Below are positions 35,804 through 47,359 of a stretch of DNA of 64,000 nt, piece by piece. A model generated the notes under the pieces. That model saw nothing but the letters and a program-made list of their open reading frames with translations, was not told where the DNA came from and ran no database searches. The position numbers and the translations under genes are program-made. This stretch comes from Lycium barbarum (lineage: Eukaryota; Streptophyta; Magnoliopsida; Solanales; Solanaceae): assembly GCF_019175385.1 (NCBI RefSeq), contig NC_083345.1, forward strand, positions 113,942,480 to 114,006,479. The letters run 5' to 3'. How positions within the stretch are numbered: position 1 is the first letter of the stretch; each line of letters opens with the position of its first letter.

Positions 35804-37519
35804 GCCCTAGTGGGCCTCAGGGAGTATTTCTTGCTTTACTTTGTTTTTCCATCTATATGCTTCGAGGGCAAAGCATGATTTAAGTGTGGGGTGGGAAATA
35901 CGTCCCTTGTAACAACATTTTGAGGTTAAGGATGGTGATCAAGTTGCCATAGGTTTCCTTTTTGTTAGTGTTTGAGTCTTTAAAAAAAAAAAAGATTTCT
36001 AATTTTTTGGTAGCTTCTTGAGTCCTTCGTAGTGGCACACACCATCCACCGCCTTGGGTTTTCTTATGACCTCGGTTCTTTCCTAAGTTCCTTTGAATCG
36101 GGTTAGATTTTTTAGATTTTGTAGCAGAGTCGTAGGAGTCAAGCCTGTCAGACCACTCGAATGCTAGGTGCTCAAGTTAGGTGGAATGTGTAAACCATGA
36201 GTTTTTCTTGGAGATCTTTAAAAAGCATGCTTAAAAAAATAGGCTACCTACCTCGAAATATTGCTGTAGTAGACTGCATTGACTCATTATGACCCACTTG
36301 GCATGATCTGTGATAGTTGCTTGATTGGATGGTTGTATGAATCTGGTTTGTGTTAATTATGTGCTATGTGTGATGTGAGGGAACTCTGGTATGATCCATG
36401 CTTGATAATGATGACTAGAACTTGCCCGGTGTGTTGGTGAAGCGAAATTGAGTGAGAAGTTTAGGAAGTGATCTAGGAATTTCTTTGTTGGCCAAAGTTT
36501 TGAAACGTTGCTTGCCTACCCTTTGTGTATGTATATCCCTAGTCAACCCCGTTGAGCCTTTAGCCTTTCTTTCCATAACAGCCAAGTAGCCTACCCCCAT
36601 TGTTCTTATTGACCTATTTGGATCCCTGTTTTACTCCTTAGGCACTTTTAATGGTTATTTATTGAATTGGAGTTAGGAGGTGAAGTTAAGGGAAGGTGAT
36701 GGTTAGTGGGAAGTAAAAAAAAAAAAAAAAAAAAAACTGCAACATAGGAACTGTTTAGTTTGTCATCTGCGTTTTTAATATCGTTTCCCACTAGGCTGCC
36801 GAAAGCAAGAGGATGCTTAAACTTAATGAAAATAAATGGGTGTGGATAAGATAGAATGGGTAGCATGTGGATGAATGCTTTGGTTGATGAAGGATGGTGC
36901 AAAAATTGAACTATGATTGTAAGGTATTAAAAGTGCTTAGGGAGGTTAGTCACTATCTTCCAAAATATATCCTACCCGTCCCTAAAGCCTACATTACACC
37001 CATACAAGTCCTAAGTGATCCTAAATTCACCTCACTCTAAGTTGCTGAACGGTTACACTAAGGGCAAGCCTATGGTTCGTCATGTTTTGAGCATTGGATA
37101 TTCTTTGTGAGAGTGAGCGATATTGGTGCATCTTATGTCCATTGAAAGAAGTCGTTTACCTTGTGTGAGAGATGGACAACTCTCTTTTGGGTGAGGGCAC
37201 ATAATTAATAGGAGATGGATGAAGTACTCCCGTTCGGTCAGGTAGCAGGTTCGTTATGTTTTGAGTGGTGTCTGGAGTCATATGCATGTTTTGAACGTAT
37301 CGTTTCTAGAGAGGTTTGGTTGCTGAAATTTTGAAGCATAAGAAAATGATGGTTTTGAAACAATGGCATGACTTTCAAGAATTGGCTCAATGTGTATGTT
37401 AATGCAATTTCGAAACTTGCATATCCACCGAATCTTGATGTAGACCTGTTTGAGTGGCATGGCTAAGTAAAGTACTAGGGAATGTAGGATAAGTGGTTGC
37501 TCGAGGGCGAGCAAAGTCT
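35804..37519 (+). other. 3' untranslated part of the Athila-like element
   Basis: About 1.7 kb without a supported ORF. The phrases taagtgtggggtgg (about 35880) and tctaagtggggggt (about 37518) are purine-rich; the second is the polypurine tract. A long A-run lies at 36714-36735. Confidence 0.7.
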
Positions 37520-37529
37520 AAGTGGGGGG
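37520..37529 (+). other. Polypurine tract of the Athila-like element
   Basis: aagtgggggg directly before the 3' LTR (37533). Confidence 0.85.
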
Positions 37530-37532
37530 TGT

Positions 37533-38881
37533 TGATATTTGGCACAAATATCTAGATTTAGTGTCATTTACACTTTACTTCTTAGCGCTTTCATCGCAGT
37601 TTTGAATGCGAATTGTTGTATATGAGCTTATGTTGGTATGTTTATCTGAATAGGTACAACAAGGACCAACGAAGGGTATTCCGGGCAGAAATAAGTGATT
37701 CCGAGGCTGTGTACGTCGATGGAACGCTGCGAAGGAAGTTCCAGAACTTGAAGGCAAAAATCTGACCACTGAAGGGTCTCATGCGCTGGCCATGCGCCGC
37801 ACAGCCAGCGCACAAAAACACCATTCCTGAATCTCAGACAGACCATGCATTGGTCATTCCCCGCACAAGAAGCACAGAAAGGAAGTCATGCGCTGGCCAT
37901 GCGACGCACGGCCAACGCATAAGTGGCGTCAGTTATCCTATTCAGATCGGGATTGGGCCAACTTATCTCATATTTACCCTAGCATATAAATAGCTGTTTT
38001 TAACATTAGAATGGCGGCTGGGACGACTTTTGGAGAATTGTGAAACTCTTTCTAGGTTTTATTCCTCTTCTCTTATTTTTCTTTACATCAAAACCCTAAG
38101 TAATGATGAATTCTTCTTTCGCTTATCGAATCATGTGTAGCTAAACACTTAAATTATGGGGTTGTGGTGTAGCCATAAATATTGATGTTTGACAAGTATT
38201 TCAATCTTAGTAGCTTGTTCGTATGCAATTGCTTCATTGCTTCTGTGGTTAATCTCTTGATTGTCTGCGCAACTGTTGAGTTCTATCTACTCATTGATAT
38301 ACGTGCTTGGGAAAAACGTTGTTAGTTTGGAGAAGAAGTAATGAGATTGTGATCTAAATATCCCTAGAGTTGGGCTAGGATTTGTGACTAAGATAGGAAT
38401 ATACTTAGTTACCACAATCAATTATATACCGTGCTCTTATTGCATTCTTGATAAGTCAATACCATAGGAATATAGGAGGAGATTTATCTTGAATCGGCGA
38501 GTAGTGGTTCGGAAGAATACTACGATATTAATAATCCGGTTAATTAGCTATTGTGAACAAAGTTGCTAAGTTGTGATACTTGATTGACTCAATAGGATTG
38601 GTGAACCAACCACGACCCTGGAATACTTCTAAAATCTTGATTAAAGCCATTCTTAATTACGTTCTAAGCACAAGTTCTATTTACATTATTAGTCAATTAC
38701 ATTACAACATTTAGTTATAAAAGAACCAACACTTTTATTCTTCACTTGCATAGATAGTAAGCAATAGTTTATTCTCGTGAAATATTAGTCATAAGTCTCT
38801 GTGGGTTCGACATCTGATTTTACATAATCACTTTATTACTTGTACGACCACGTACACTTGCGTGTACATTTGGACGTAACA
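37533..38881 (+). repeat. 3' LTR of the Athila-like element
   Basis: Starts tgatatttggcacaaatat and ends tttggacgtaaca. Same length as the 5' LTR with scattered substitutions, mostly transitions (for example gcgccgcac to ccccgcac in the second palindrome copy). Confidence 0.95.
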
Positions 38882-38886
38882 GTGTT

Positions 38887-40772
38887 CATTGGTGAATTAG
38901 AAGATGGAAGTATAACTGAAATTGAATCATGAGATATCACTTTTTTAGAAAATAATTTTCCCAAAAAGGGCGAAATAAAAGAAGGAGAGCCTATTTACGA
39001 AATGTTAAATTCAGATGATCAAACAATGTCTTCGAACATGTTTAATAGTCAAATAGATCAAGGATCGGTTCCTGGTCCAAGTGGGAGTTTTAAATCCCAA
39101 AATCCTTTAGAGGAATCTGAATTTCAACAACGTAAGAGTACCAGAAAAAGTGTACCTAAACGATCTTGTGAGATTGAAGATTACGTTTTCCTGGTGTCTC
39201 CCACAGAATTGGATGAGCCTAATTCTATGACTGAGGCTTTGGCAAGTCCTGGAAAAGATAAATGGATGAAAGGAATGAAAGAAGAATTGGAGTCCATGAG
39301 AACCAACAAAGTCTGGGATCTGGTTGACCTACCTTCTGGGCGTAGAGCCATTGGGAACAAATGGGTTCTCAAGGTTAAACGTAAAGCGGACGGGTCAATA
39401 GAAAGATACAAGGCGCGATTGGTCGCAAAAGATTTTACCCAACAAGCTGGAATAGATTATGAGGAAACCTTTTCACCAGTTGTGAAGTTTACCTCAATTC
39501 GGTTACTTTTGGCTATTGTTGCACGTTTGGATCTAGAGTTACACCAAATGGACGTGAAGATAGCTTTTCTCAATGGAGAATTAAACGAGGAAATCTACAC
39601 GGAACAACCTATAGGTTTCATCGTTAAAGCCCAAGAAAAGAAAGTTTGCAAATTAAAAAGAACTATTTATGGCCTGAAGCAGTCTTCAAGGCAGTGGTAT
39701 TCGAGATTTCACAAAGAGGTGATTTCATATGATTTCACCATGATCGATGAAGACCATTGCATCTATGTGAAGAAGTCCAATGGAATGTTTGTAATTCTTT
39801 CCCTTTACGTGGATGATATTTTATTAGCCGGAAATAATTTGGAGTATGTGAAAACTATCAAGTCATGGCTTTCAAAGTCATTCGACATGAAAGACATGGG
39901 TGAAGCAGACTATATATTGGGTGTTAAGATCCAAAGAGAACATTCCAAGAAGGTTTTGAGTCTATCTCAAGAAACTTATATAAGGAAAATTTTGGAACGC
40001 TTCCGAGTGAATAGTTGCAAACCCATGGATACTCCAATAGCAAGAGGTGAAACTTTAAGCCTTGAAATGTGTCCAGAGACTGAAAAAGAAAAGGAAGACA
40101 TGTCTCGAGTTCCTTATTCTAGCGCTGTCGGGAGCTTGATGTACGCTAAGATGTGTACTCGTCCGGACATTTGTTATGCCATAGGTCTGGTTAGCAGGTA
40201 TCAGTCCAATCCTCGAAGAGATCATTGGAAAGCTGTGAAGAGGATCTTCCGATACTTGAAAGGAACTGTTGATTATTCACTATGTTATAGTGGAAATGAT
40301 TTACACTTGAGAGGATACACATATGCTGATTGGGGTGGTGATCGGACCGATAGAAAATTGACATCCGGTTATGATTTCTTACTTAATGGTGGTGCTATTT
40401 CATGGAAAAGTAAGAAACACACTTGCAAGGCTCTTTCAACTATGGAAGCTGAGTTTGTGGCTTGTGCATCTGTAGTACAAGAAGCTGTTTGGTTAAAAAG
40501 ATTCTTTGAGCATTTGGACGTAGCAAAGAATTCTCAAGGATCAATGATTTTACATTGTGATAGTCAAGCGGCTATTGCATACGCAAAGGATCCTAAGTAT
40601 CACAGCAAAACCAAACACATTGACATCAAGTATAACTTTGTAAGAGACACAATAGCAAGTAGAGAAGTAACTTTACAATACATACCTACGCGAGAAATGA
40701 TAGCTGATCACAAAGGCGATATCTAGAGACCTATTTGAGAAACATATTATGGCTCTAGGTTTGCGTAGGATA
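38887..40772 (+). pseudogene. copia RT-RNase H half, after the nested insertion
   Basis: Resumes the frame cut at 26195. A TGA at 38930-38932 precedes the long open part (39002 on). RT: GNKWVLKVKRKADGS, RLVAKDFTQQAGIDYEETFSPV, LHQMDVKIAFLNGELNEEIY and the catalytic YVDDILLAGN (near 39807). RNase H: GSLMYAKMCTRPDICYAIG, ALSTMEAEFVACA and HIDIKYNFVRD. Near 40708 a small deletion shifts the frame, giving an early stop at 40724-40726; the old frame continues (RDLFEKHIMALG) to TGA at 40770-40772. Confidence 0.9.
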
Positions 40773-41740
40773 TGATTATATTTTTGTATTGTAAAATGAC
40801 TTGGTTGTTAAAATATTTTCATCAACATTTGACTCTTGAATATGTGTTCATACCTTATATGCATGTGATAATGTAATTTTATTGATGAAGTGTGTCGAAC
40901 AAGTCGTGAGATTGGCTCTCTCACATGAGCAATCACCTCTTACTTTGAGTAACGTGAAGAGATAAGTTCCACCACCATGTTATGACTTGTTTTGTAAGCC
41001 AGATATGAGTTTCTCTAAGAAGATGGATTTGAGGATCATTGAAGAGAGAAACTTGGGTTAGACATTTTGGAGATGTCTAGATCAAGATTTGTACGGTGTT
41101 GAATGAGTAAAAGAATGAGACACACGTGCCAATATAAGGTGAGAACGCCGTAGCACGTGTTTCATACCACGTGTGCTAAGCGACCAATGGGTTAATGGAG
41201 AATGGATCCCTGCTTCTTCATTGTGTGAGACGCGAAAAGTTACATTAACTTTTCAATGGAATACCCTTTGACCTTTGATTGTTTCTTGAAGTTTCAATCA
41301 GTGTTGCTACTTTAGCATGTTACTAATAGCCATGAGTGATTCGGCAATGCAGTGCATGTCTAGGAAAGCAGTTGATTTGAAACATACAGATTCGAGTAGA
41401 AAGGGAAGACAATTAAAATTATTAATTTAACTTCTATTCATAGGCCAGCCATTACATGAACTCGAGTTCACCTCTTTAGAGGCTGAGGGATCGGATAATT
41501 AGCTACTGGAGTAGCGAATGATGTCTGGGGTATTGCGACTAATAAGATCCTTGTGTTAGTAGTGAATCCCTTCCGTATGTGATTGGATTTCTATGTGGAG
41601 CTCTTGTACAACCTTAATAGGTTTGGAATGCTATAGCTCTTGAAGCTCGCAGGTCGCACGAACTATTTGTCAGTATGAGTTATGTGTGTTATTGACATGG
41701 TATTGATTTGAGTCCAGTCCACCATGTGCGAAGTGGGAGA
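40773..41740 (+). other. copia 3' untranslated region and polypurine tract
   Basis: No ORF supported. Ends with gcgaagtgggaga, the polypurine tract at 41731-41740. Confidence 0.7.
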
Positions 41741-42199
41741 TGTTGGATATTGGTTATGGGTCGCGGGTCGCCCATGTGGATTGACCCGGCCCGTTTTTTT
41801 ATTCTGAAGTGATAAGATGAAAATTAACTTCCCTTGAGAAGTTACCAACACAGTAAAAAGTCCTTGAGAAGTTACCAACACAAAAAAGAAACGTGATAGT
41901 GGGATAAGATTATGGGAATGTGCTGGTGTTGGTTTCTTTCACTTTATCAACCGTAAAAACATAACCTCCTCTTCTATATATGAAAAATACTCCAGCATTC
42001 TCCAGAGATACACAAAACTAGAATAACACACAGTAAAAAAAAAAAGAGAAGTAAAAGATATCTAGTTCGTGAAAAAGTACTCTGTTTCCAAGTGAGACGA
42101 AGTCAGATTTGGGGCAATTTTTGTGGTGATCTTGTGCAAAACTTCCGCTGCTAACAGGTACATCATCTTTGTTCTTGTTTCAAGATATGAAAACCTTCA
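41741..42199 (+). repeat. 3' LTR of the copia element
   Basis: Starts tgttggatattggttatggg, ends gaaaaccttca, followed by target duplication aatac. Confidence 0.95.
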
Positions 42200-42294
42200 A
42201 ATACAAAGAAACAGAACAATGAGTTCTCGTCTATTCCGTAATCAACACGGACGACACAGAGCAGTCCTAAATTCTAGCTGTTAATGAATGATAT

Positions 42295-42800
42295 AAATTC
42301 TAGCTCATCGAACTTGCATCAACAAGTTCTTGCAAATTACAAGGATGTGAGGAATCCTGGAAAATTAAACAATTTAATCAAATCTTATCATTTCTTGGTA
42401 AAATTCAATTCGTTAATCATCATTGCTTTCCTTTGCTCGTCGAGCTTGCATCAATAAAGTCTTACAAATTACAGGGGATCAAGAAATCATTAGAAGATTA
42501 AACAATGTATAATCAAATCTATATGATCTTTAACCGACCAATGAACTCTAAAATTATTCTAATTTGGCAAAATATAATTCGTCAAATATCATTGTGTTCA
42601 ATTTCTCATCGAGCGTGCAACAACAAATTCTTAAGAACTGTAAAAGTAATCGAGGAATTCTGGAAGAACAAACAAGGTAATCGTATCACATATTTTCTTT
42701 ACTCCACCACTAAACTCTTGATTATGCTAATTTGGTAAAATGTAATTTGCTAACCATCATTGCTTACAATTACTCACTGAACTTGCATCAATAGGAACAA
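42295..42800. repeat. Four degenerate tandem copies of a ~130-160-bp unit in REIL intron 1
   Basis: Recurring words: ctc(a/g)tcgagcttgcatcaa(c/t)aa, ttcttacaaattac, gaagattaaacaa(tg)taatcaaa, and ttggtaaaat(t/g)caattcgtta. Copies begin near 42303, 42437, 42602 and 42773. The last is incomplete. Confidence 0.7.
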
Positions 42801-42869
42801 GTGAAGGCCGCATCCAACATACGTAATTCTGAACTGTCAATTGTGTGAATTAACTCTCATTTAAGAACT

Positions 42870-43030
42870 GCATTTCTGCATTGACTAGGTTTATTTTGAG
42901 ACGAGTGTCTATCAGAAACAACCTCTCTACCCCATAAAGGTAGATGTAAGAGGTACGAGATAAGGTCTGCGTACATCCTACCCTCCCCACCCCAGACCCC
43001 ACTTGCGGGATCACCCTGAGTATGTTGTTG
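42870..43030 (+). mobile_element. TS SINE with target duplication
   Basis: Contains cagaaacaacctctctacc, aaggtctgcgtaca, ctaccctccccaccccagac and a short ttgttg end. Flanked by taactctcatttaagaact (42851-42869) and taactcatctaagaact (43031-43047). About 160 bp, so most of the element is here. Confidence 0.8.
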
Positions 43031-43461
43031 TAACTCATCTAAGAACTCAATCACACAAAATCCCATCAAATACACCAGAAAAGAAAATATTTAAGCAACA
43101 AGCTCTTTCTAAATGAAAAAAAAAAAAGGATAATTCAGAGCAAAAATGAAAAGAAGACAAATTAAACCACCTATATTTCAAGTGATCAACAAAAATTAAA
43201 GCACAAGCAAACATGATAGGAGTATAATCAGCCATAAATAATAGCCAAACAAAGAAAATAACAAATTCCATCAAATATACAAAAAACTAAAAGGAAACAA
43301 TCTTTATGCAAGTAAAATAATTCTACTTTTCAGAAACGCTAAAAAAAGTGTTAGCAGTTAGTTACCTTTCCTTTAAGGTTGTAACGGTGCCATTCAGTTT
43401 TGAAATGAATTTTTTGTTCATTTTCGTCAATAAACTCCTTGTTACAAGTTAAGCCCCTCAT

Positions 43462-44433
43462 TTCAAATCTTTCTTTTTTCTTCTTTGTTGGATTCAAAGT
43501 TTGAGTTAGGATTCTTTATAAATTTTATTCCATGAGGGTGTACGAACACAGCTTTAACAAATTGTACATAGAGCATTCGATATTGTACACTATTTCACTA
43601 GTTAAGGACACGTGGATTCCACATCTCTTTTTAGAGAACCACGTGGAACACTTCACATATAACAACTGTTTAACAGTACTTAGGTTTAGTCTTTGTATGG
43701 TGAGTTGAAAAGCTTTCTATTTTGAGCCTGTCTTCTTTCTTCAATCTAACCGTGCAGATCTATATGGTCTGCTGAGTTACTTCTCTCTATTCAGTGTGAT
43801 TTTTTTTGTTTTGATGGTCTTTGATGGCCTGAGAAAGGTAGGTTATGAGGCTCTCGAAATTATGCATGTGTTCATTTAGACTTTTGTTATTAGTTTTTTT
43901 GGGGCTTATTTTACACATTTCTTTCTTAATCAAACTTTATTATAATCACTGCTTGCTGGTTATTGTTAACTTCCACTTCGTTTGACGAAATCTGTTAGTT
44001 TCGTCTCAAGCATTTTAGTATGATTTCAATTTAGTTTCGTCTCAAGCATTTTAGTATGATTTCAATTTAATGTCACTGATGACAGTTGTAGCTCAACATC
44101 TTGATAGGAACTAGAACAAAAAATTTAATCACTTTAATATTGTCAATGTTTTTTAGCACCTTTGCTGTAATTTTCAACTGAAATCTGAGTAAATTTACTA
44201 TTTTCCTCCATAGCTCAGTGATTCTTTAATTTGTTCCAATGTAAATGGTTGTGGATTAGATTTATGTGTCTTACAAGTAAACGTGCATCTTTTCTTGAAG
44301 CACAAGCACCATAATTTAGCTAAGTTTTGATTGAATTAAGTTCCGTTCCCTCATTTTTCATACTTTTATATGCTATTGATCTCTTCAATCTGCCCTAAAG
44401 GACCCCAGTATCCACGCATTAATGAGGCAAGAA
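43462..44433. other. Upstream region of the REIL pseudogene
   Basis: Likely former promoter and 5' UTR of REIL on the minus strand. A 38-bp direct duplication (tagtttcgtctcaagcattt...) lies at about 43997-44068. No gene seen. Confidence 0.5.
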
Positions 44434-45464
44434 TCTACATACAATATAAAGCTAGGCATAAACAAGGTGACGTGACACCTCTATATGGCCAGCATTGGTA
44501 TTTATATTTTTTCTCCATTTTTTAACTTTTTTCTCATCTATTTCCCTTATTTTCTAATTAAAGTATTAAATGATTAATCATATACTACTACAATATTTAT
44601 TGAGAACCAATACACATTAAGTCAATTGATTCTATATCAGTTACATGAGTACGTTTAAGTTACAAACATATTTAAATTCTCTCCTTATTTAAAGCTTTTA
44701 TATAAAATTTCAGTTATAAAATTAATTCTCACCCTTTACAATGAAGGACTTTTTATCTTACAAAATTCTTTCAGTTACAACTTTATGCATGGATTAGTTA
44801 GTTACAGAAGTTGAAAGAATTCTTGCATCAATTAGGAATTTAATAGGTTTCTTCATCATTAAATTATGAACACCACTTTATAAACAGATATACAATATGA
44901 ATCACCATGTGCCTTTGTAAAAGAATCTATGCATGTGGATATGCAGAAATAGGTAAAATATAAAGAGTGAGGTTAGGGGACCAAGGCCATTTTCTACTTT
45001 CGAAAGGCATCAATATCTTGTGCTCCTATTGAATCGACCAATATGAATAACTCTTCCTTCATTCTTCGAAACACCATACATCAGTCATAAGGCACAACAA
45101 AAAGAGGTCCAAGGCTTCTACCAAGCTATTAAAATCTCATCGATACGTAGGGTGAAGCAAGAAGAAGATAAAGGAAGTAGCAGTTAGAACTTTTGCAAAA
45201 GTTCTGGCCTGCAGCTACCACCAATTTGATGCATTTTCCAATATACATTCATGTATGAATGTGATTATTTTTTCCTTCTGTCATGGCTACCTTTTTTTTT
45301 TCTTTTTCTTTGAAGCACTTCGAATTTATAGGAGAAAATAATAGTGTTTTAGGGAAAAACTGATTTTCCGGTAATGTGCATAAAATTAGGAGATAATGAA
45401 AACATAGTTATGGGAAAAAACAAAAGGAAAATGAAAACAAACAAAGGGGAATAAGGGGGGAAAA

Positions 45465-46530
45465 CAGTGGCGGAGCCAGAGTTTTCGGTAAGGGTGTTCA
45501 AACTTCGAAGAGGTATATACATATAAAAAAAAAATCTACCGATGGGTGCACCGAGAAATTTAAGTCAAACTATATATAATATTAAGTCAACTCATAAAAG
45601 TACTTGTTATAAAATTAACAATAGTACAAATCAAAACTAATGTAAAAGTCAACAAACGAAATTCTTTTAGTGAAAGTATAATTTGAATATGTTATTCAAA
45701 TCGTTTGAGAAGGTAAATAATTAATACTAGATACTTTTATTTATATAAGCCACTACAGAATCCCAAAAAATTCATTATTCATGTAGTGCATTTTATTTAG
45801 AAGACTAAAATTCTGTAGTATTTAAAAATATTTTCCTATTGAAATTTCAAACTGTATCACAAGGTATTTTAATTCGAAAAGATATAATCCAACAAAAAAA
45901 AAATTGGAAAATAGAGCTAGGCAACTGTGTTATTATCACCAGGATATTCACAGACAATGAAAAGGGCGTTTTTACTTTGCACCTAATCTTTTTATGCATA
46001 TAAATCAATTTTAGTGCAAAGACAATAAATTAATTCTCTTCTTTAAATAATAACAAATTATTATTCTCATCAAAATTTTAGTGTTCTTCCAATAATAATA
46101 GAAAGAGCCCTTACAAGAATTATATTATACGAGGGAATCATGTTGTTAAAATAAATAAAAAATATAAAGGAGGAGAGAATATTTCAAAAGATAAAATTAG
46201 TAAACAATAAAAATAAGATGCTCCATTTGAAATTAAATTGTTGATGTCAAAGATGGGCCTTAGTATGCAGCCCAAGCAGCCCAGCTAGCAGAACACTACT
46301 TCGTTTTGGAAAACTGTAAAATCAAAGGCGAGACGAAAGGAATCAAACTCGTGACCCTGGGGTAAATTTGAACACCCTTGACCGCTGAGCCATCACGGTT
46401 GGTATTATCAAGGGTGTTCAACAGTTTGCATTTATCCGATATATACAATATATTAACTATATATACAATGTAATTTTCCGGCGAAGGGTGTTCGGCTGAA
46501 CACCCTTCCACTAGTGTAGCTCCGCCCCTG
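45465..46530. mobile_element. hAT-type non-autonomous element, 1066 bp
   Basis: Ends cagtggcggagcc and (t)agctccgcccctg, flanked exactly by the 8-bp duplication ggggaaaa (45457-45464, 46531-46538). Near its 3' end a tRNA-like stretch (about 46340-46405: ctcgtgaccctggggtaaat ... gaccgctgagccatcacg) is present. A gggtgttc word occurs near both ends. No transposase. Confidence 0.85.
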
Positions 46531-47033
46531 GGGGAAAAGGAAAGGAAAAATCCCATACAATATGGGTGAAAATAGAGTTTATTAGCAAATAATGATTCAT
46601 TTAGTTCGTTCCATATATAGTGTTAGTTTATTCCATATATAGTCTCCTTAAATTTATAGAGAACATTAATGTGTTGATCTAATGGTAGGGAATATTATTT
46701 AAGGAAAAAAAAAAAACTAAGATATTCTTAAAATGTTATGAGGAGAATAAGGGGGGAGTTGTCTTCTGATTTAAGATGAAGTTTTGGGTAAGAAAGGAAG
46801 CTGCCAACGGTATTGATTGAAATGGAAAAGAGATGTATAAAGAAAAAAAATGAGAAAAATCATTTCCTTTTTGGGATTTCTATTTTATTACATTTAGGTC
46901 ATTTTTTTTAGGAGTATATATACACAAAATTCATATAAAAGAAAAATAAAACGGAATGCATAAAAAGTATTGGTAGAGACTGAAATTCCTAAAAATCATC
47001 TTCGCAAAACTGGGTACTATGTATTATTATAAA

Positions 47034-47359
47034 TAATTGTAAAAGAAAATATTTCTACTTGTAATTTTGGATGCATATGTGTGAAAAATTATCACTTATC
47101 TATAGGATAAATTTACGAAAGAATTTATTTTGTTGATATTATTTAGTAAATTCATTGATGCTTTACGCGACCACGCAAAGCGCAGGTAAAATTACTATTG
47201 TAACCGAAAATATTTATATTTGTAATTTTGGATGCATATATGTGAAAAATTATCACTTATATTTTGAATAAGTTTACGATAGAATTTATTTTGTTGGTAT
47301 TATTTCGTAAACTCATTGATGCTTTACACGACGGAGCGAAGCACGGTTAAATTTACTAG
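47034..47359 (+). repeat. Duplicated Helitron 3' terminus
   Basis: Two copies of about 160 bp (words: ttgtaattttggatgcatat, gtgaaaaattatcacttat, gatgctttac(g/a)cgac). The first ends ttactattg rather than ttactag, so only the second has a proper Helitron terminus. Confidence 0.75.

Larger units (their letters stand above)
26196..38881 (+). mobile_element. Athila-like Ty3-gypsy LTR retrotransposon, nested in the copia element
   Basis: LTRs of equal length (1349 bp) at 26196-27544 and 37533-38881, flanked by the 5-bp target duplication gtgtt (26191-26195, 38882-38886). PBS tggcgccgttgccgggg (27550-27566) matches the 3' end of plant tRNA-Asp, typical of Athila-group elements. PPT aagtgggggg just before the 3' LTR. 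Order gag-protease, RT-RNase H, integrase, then a separate 3' ORF in the env position. By hand the LTRs differ at about 3% of sites, similar to the host copia LTRs, so the two insertions were close in time. Same orientation as the copia element. Several stops and frameshifts make it defective. Confidence 0.95.
21967..42199 (+). mobile_element. Ty1-copia LTR retrotransposon, split by a nested Athila-like element
   Basis: LTRs at 21967-22428 and 41741-42199, both tgttgg...tca, with the 5-bp target duplication aatac (21962-21966, 42200-42204). Primer-binding site tggtatcagagc at 22430-22441 (initiator tRNA-Met) and polypurine tract aagtgggaga at 41731-41740. Order gag, protease, integrase, RT, RNase H, i.e. 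Ty1-copia. Without the 12.7-kb insert it would be about 7.5 kb. By hand the LTRs differ at roughly 3% of sites. It lies in REIL intron 1 in opposite orientation. Confidence 0.95.
20752..43461 (-). pseudogene. REIL: REIL (REI1/ZNF622-like cytoplasmic 60S biogenesis factor) pseudogene, split by nested LTR elements
   Basis: REI1-like proteins are cytosolic C2H2 zinc-finger factors for late 60S ribosomal subunit maturation. Exons on the minus strand: 43366-43461, 21396-21953, 21127-21296, 20752-20833, with good splice signals and phases. Recognised parts: an N-terminal finger ending HRYNLKGK, then GLTEALFVARQ, a finger CGHCGKEY...HLKSKSH, WEEVDPEEE, CCFMCDLKHDT, MHKKHGF, CLYCDDRCHPF and YGDGGD. 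Lesions: the first finger has lost about three residues, including one Cys (LTCNKEF); TAG at 21555-21557 in the middle of exon 2; and a stop after LGSGG at 20752-20754, so the usual conserved C-terminal part (about 90 residues) is absent. Intron 1 is 21.4 kb because a 20.2-kb nested retroelement sits in it. A functional copy is probably elsewhere. Not a processed copy, since introns are kept. Confidence 0.85.
44434..47359 (+). mobile_element. Non-autonomous Helitron A, with a nested hAT element
   Basis: 5' end TC (tctacatacaatataaagct, then aggtgacgtgacacct) inserted after A; 3' end ctag followed by T (47356-47359), preceded by gcgaagcacggttaaattta, the usual Helitron tail type. The first 60 bp match the start of Helitron B at 56148. 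No Rep/helicase coding seen. The tail of about 160 bp is duplicated (47034-47194 and 47198-47359). A hAT element lies inside at 45465-46530. Confidence 0.7.
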
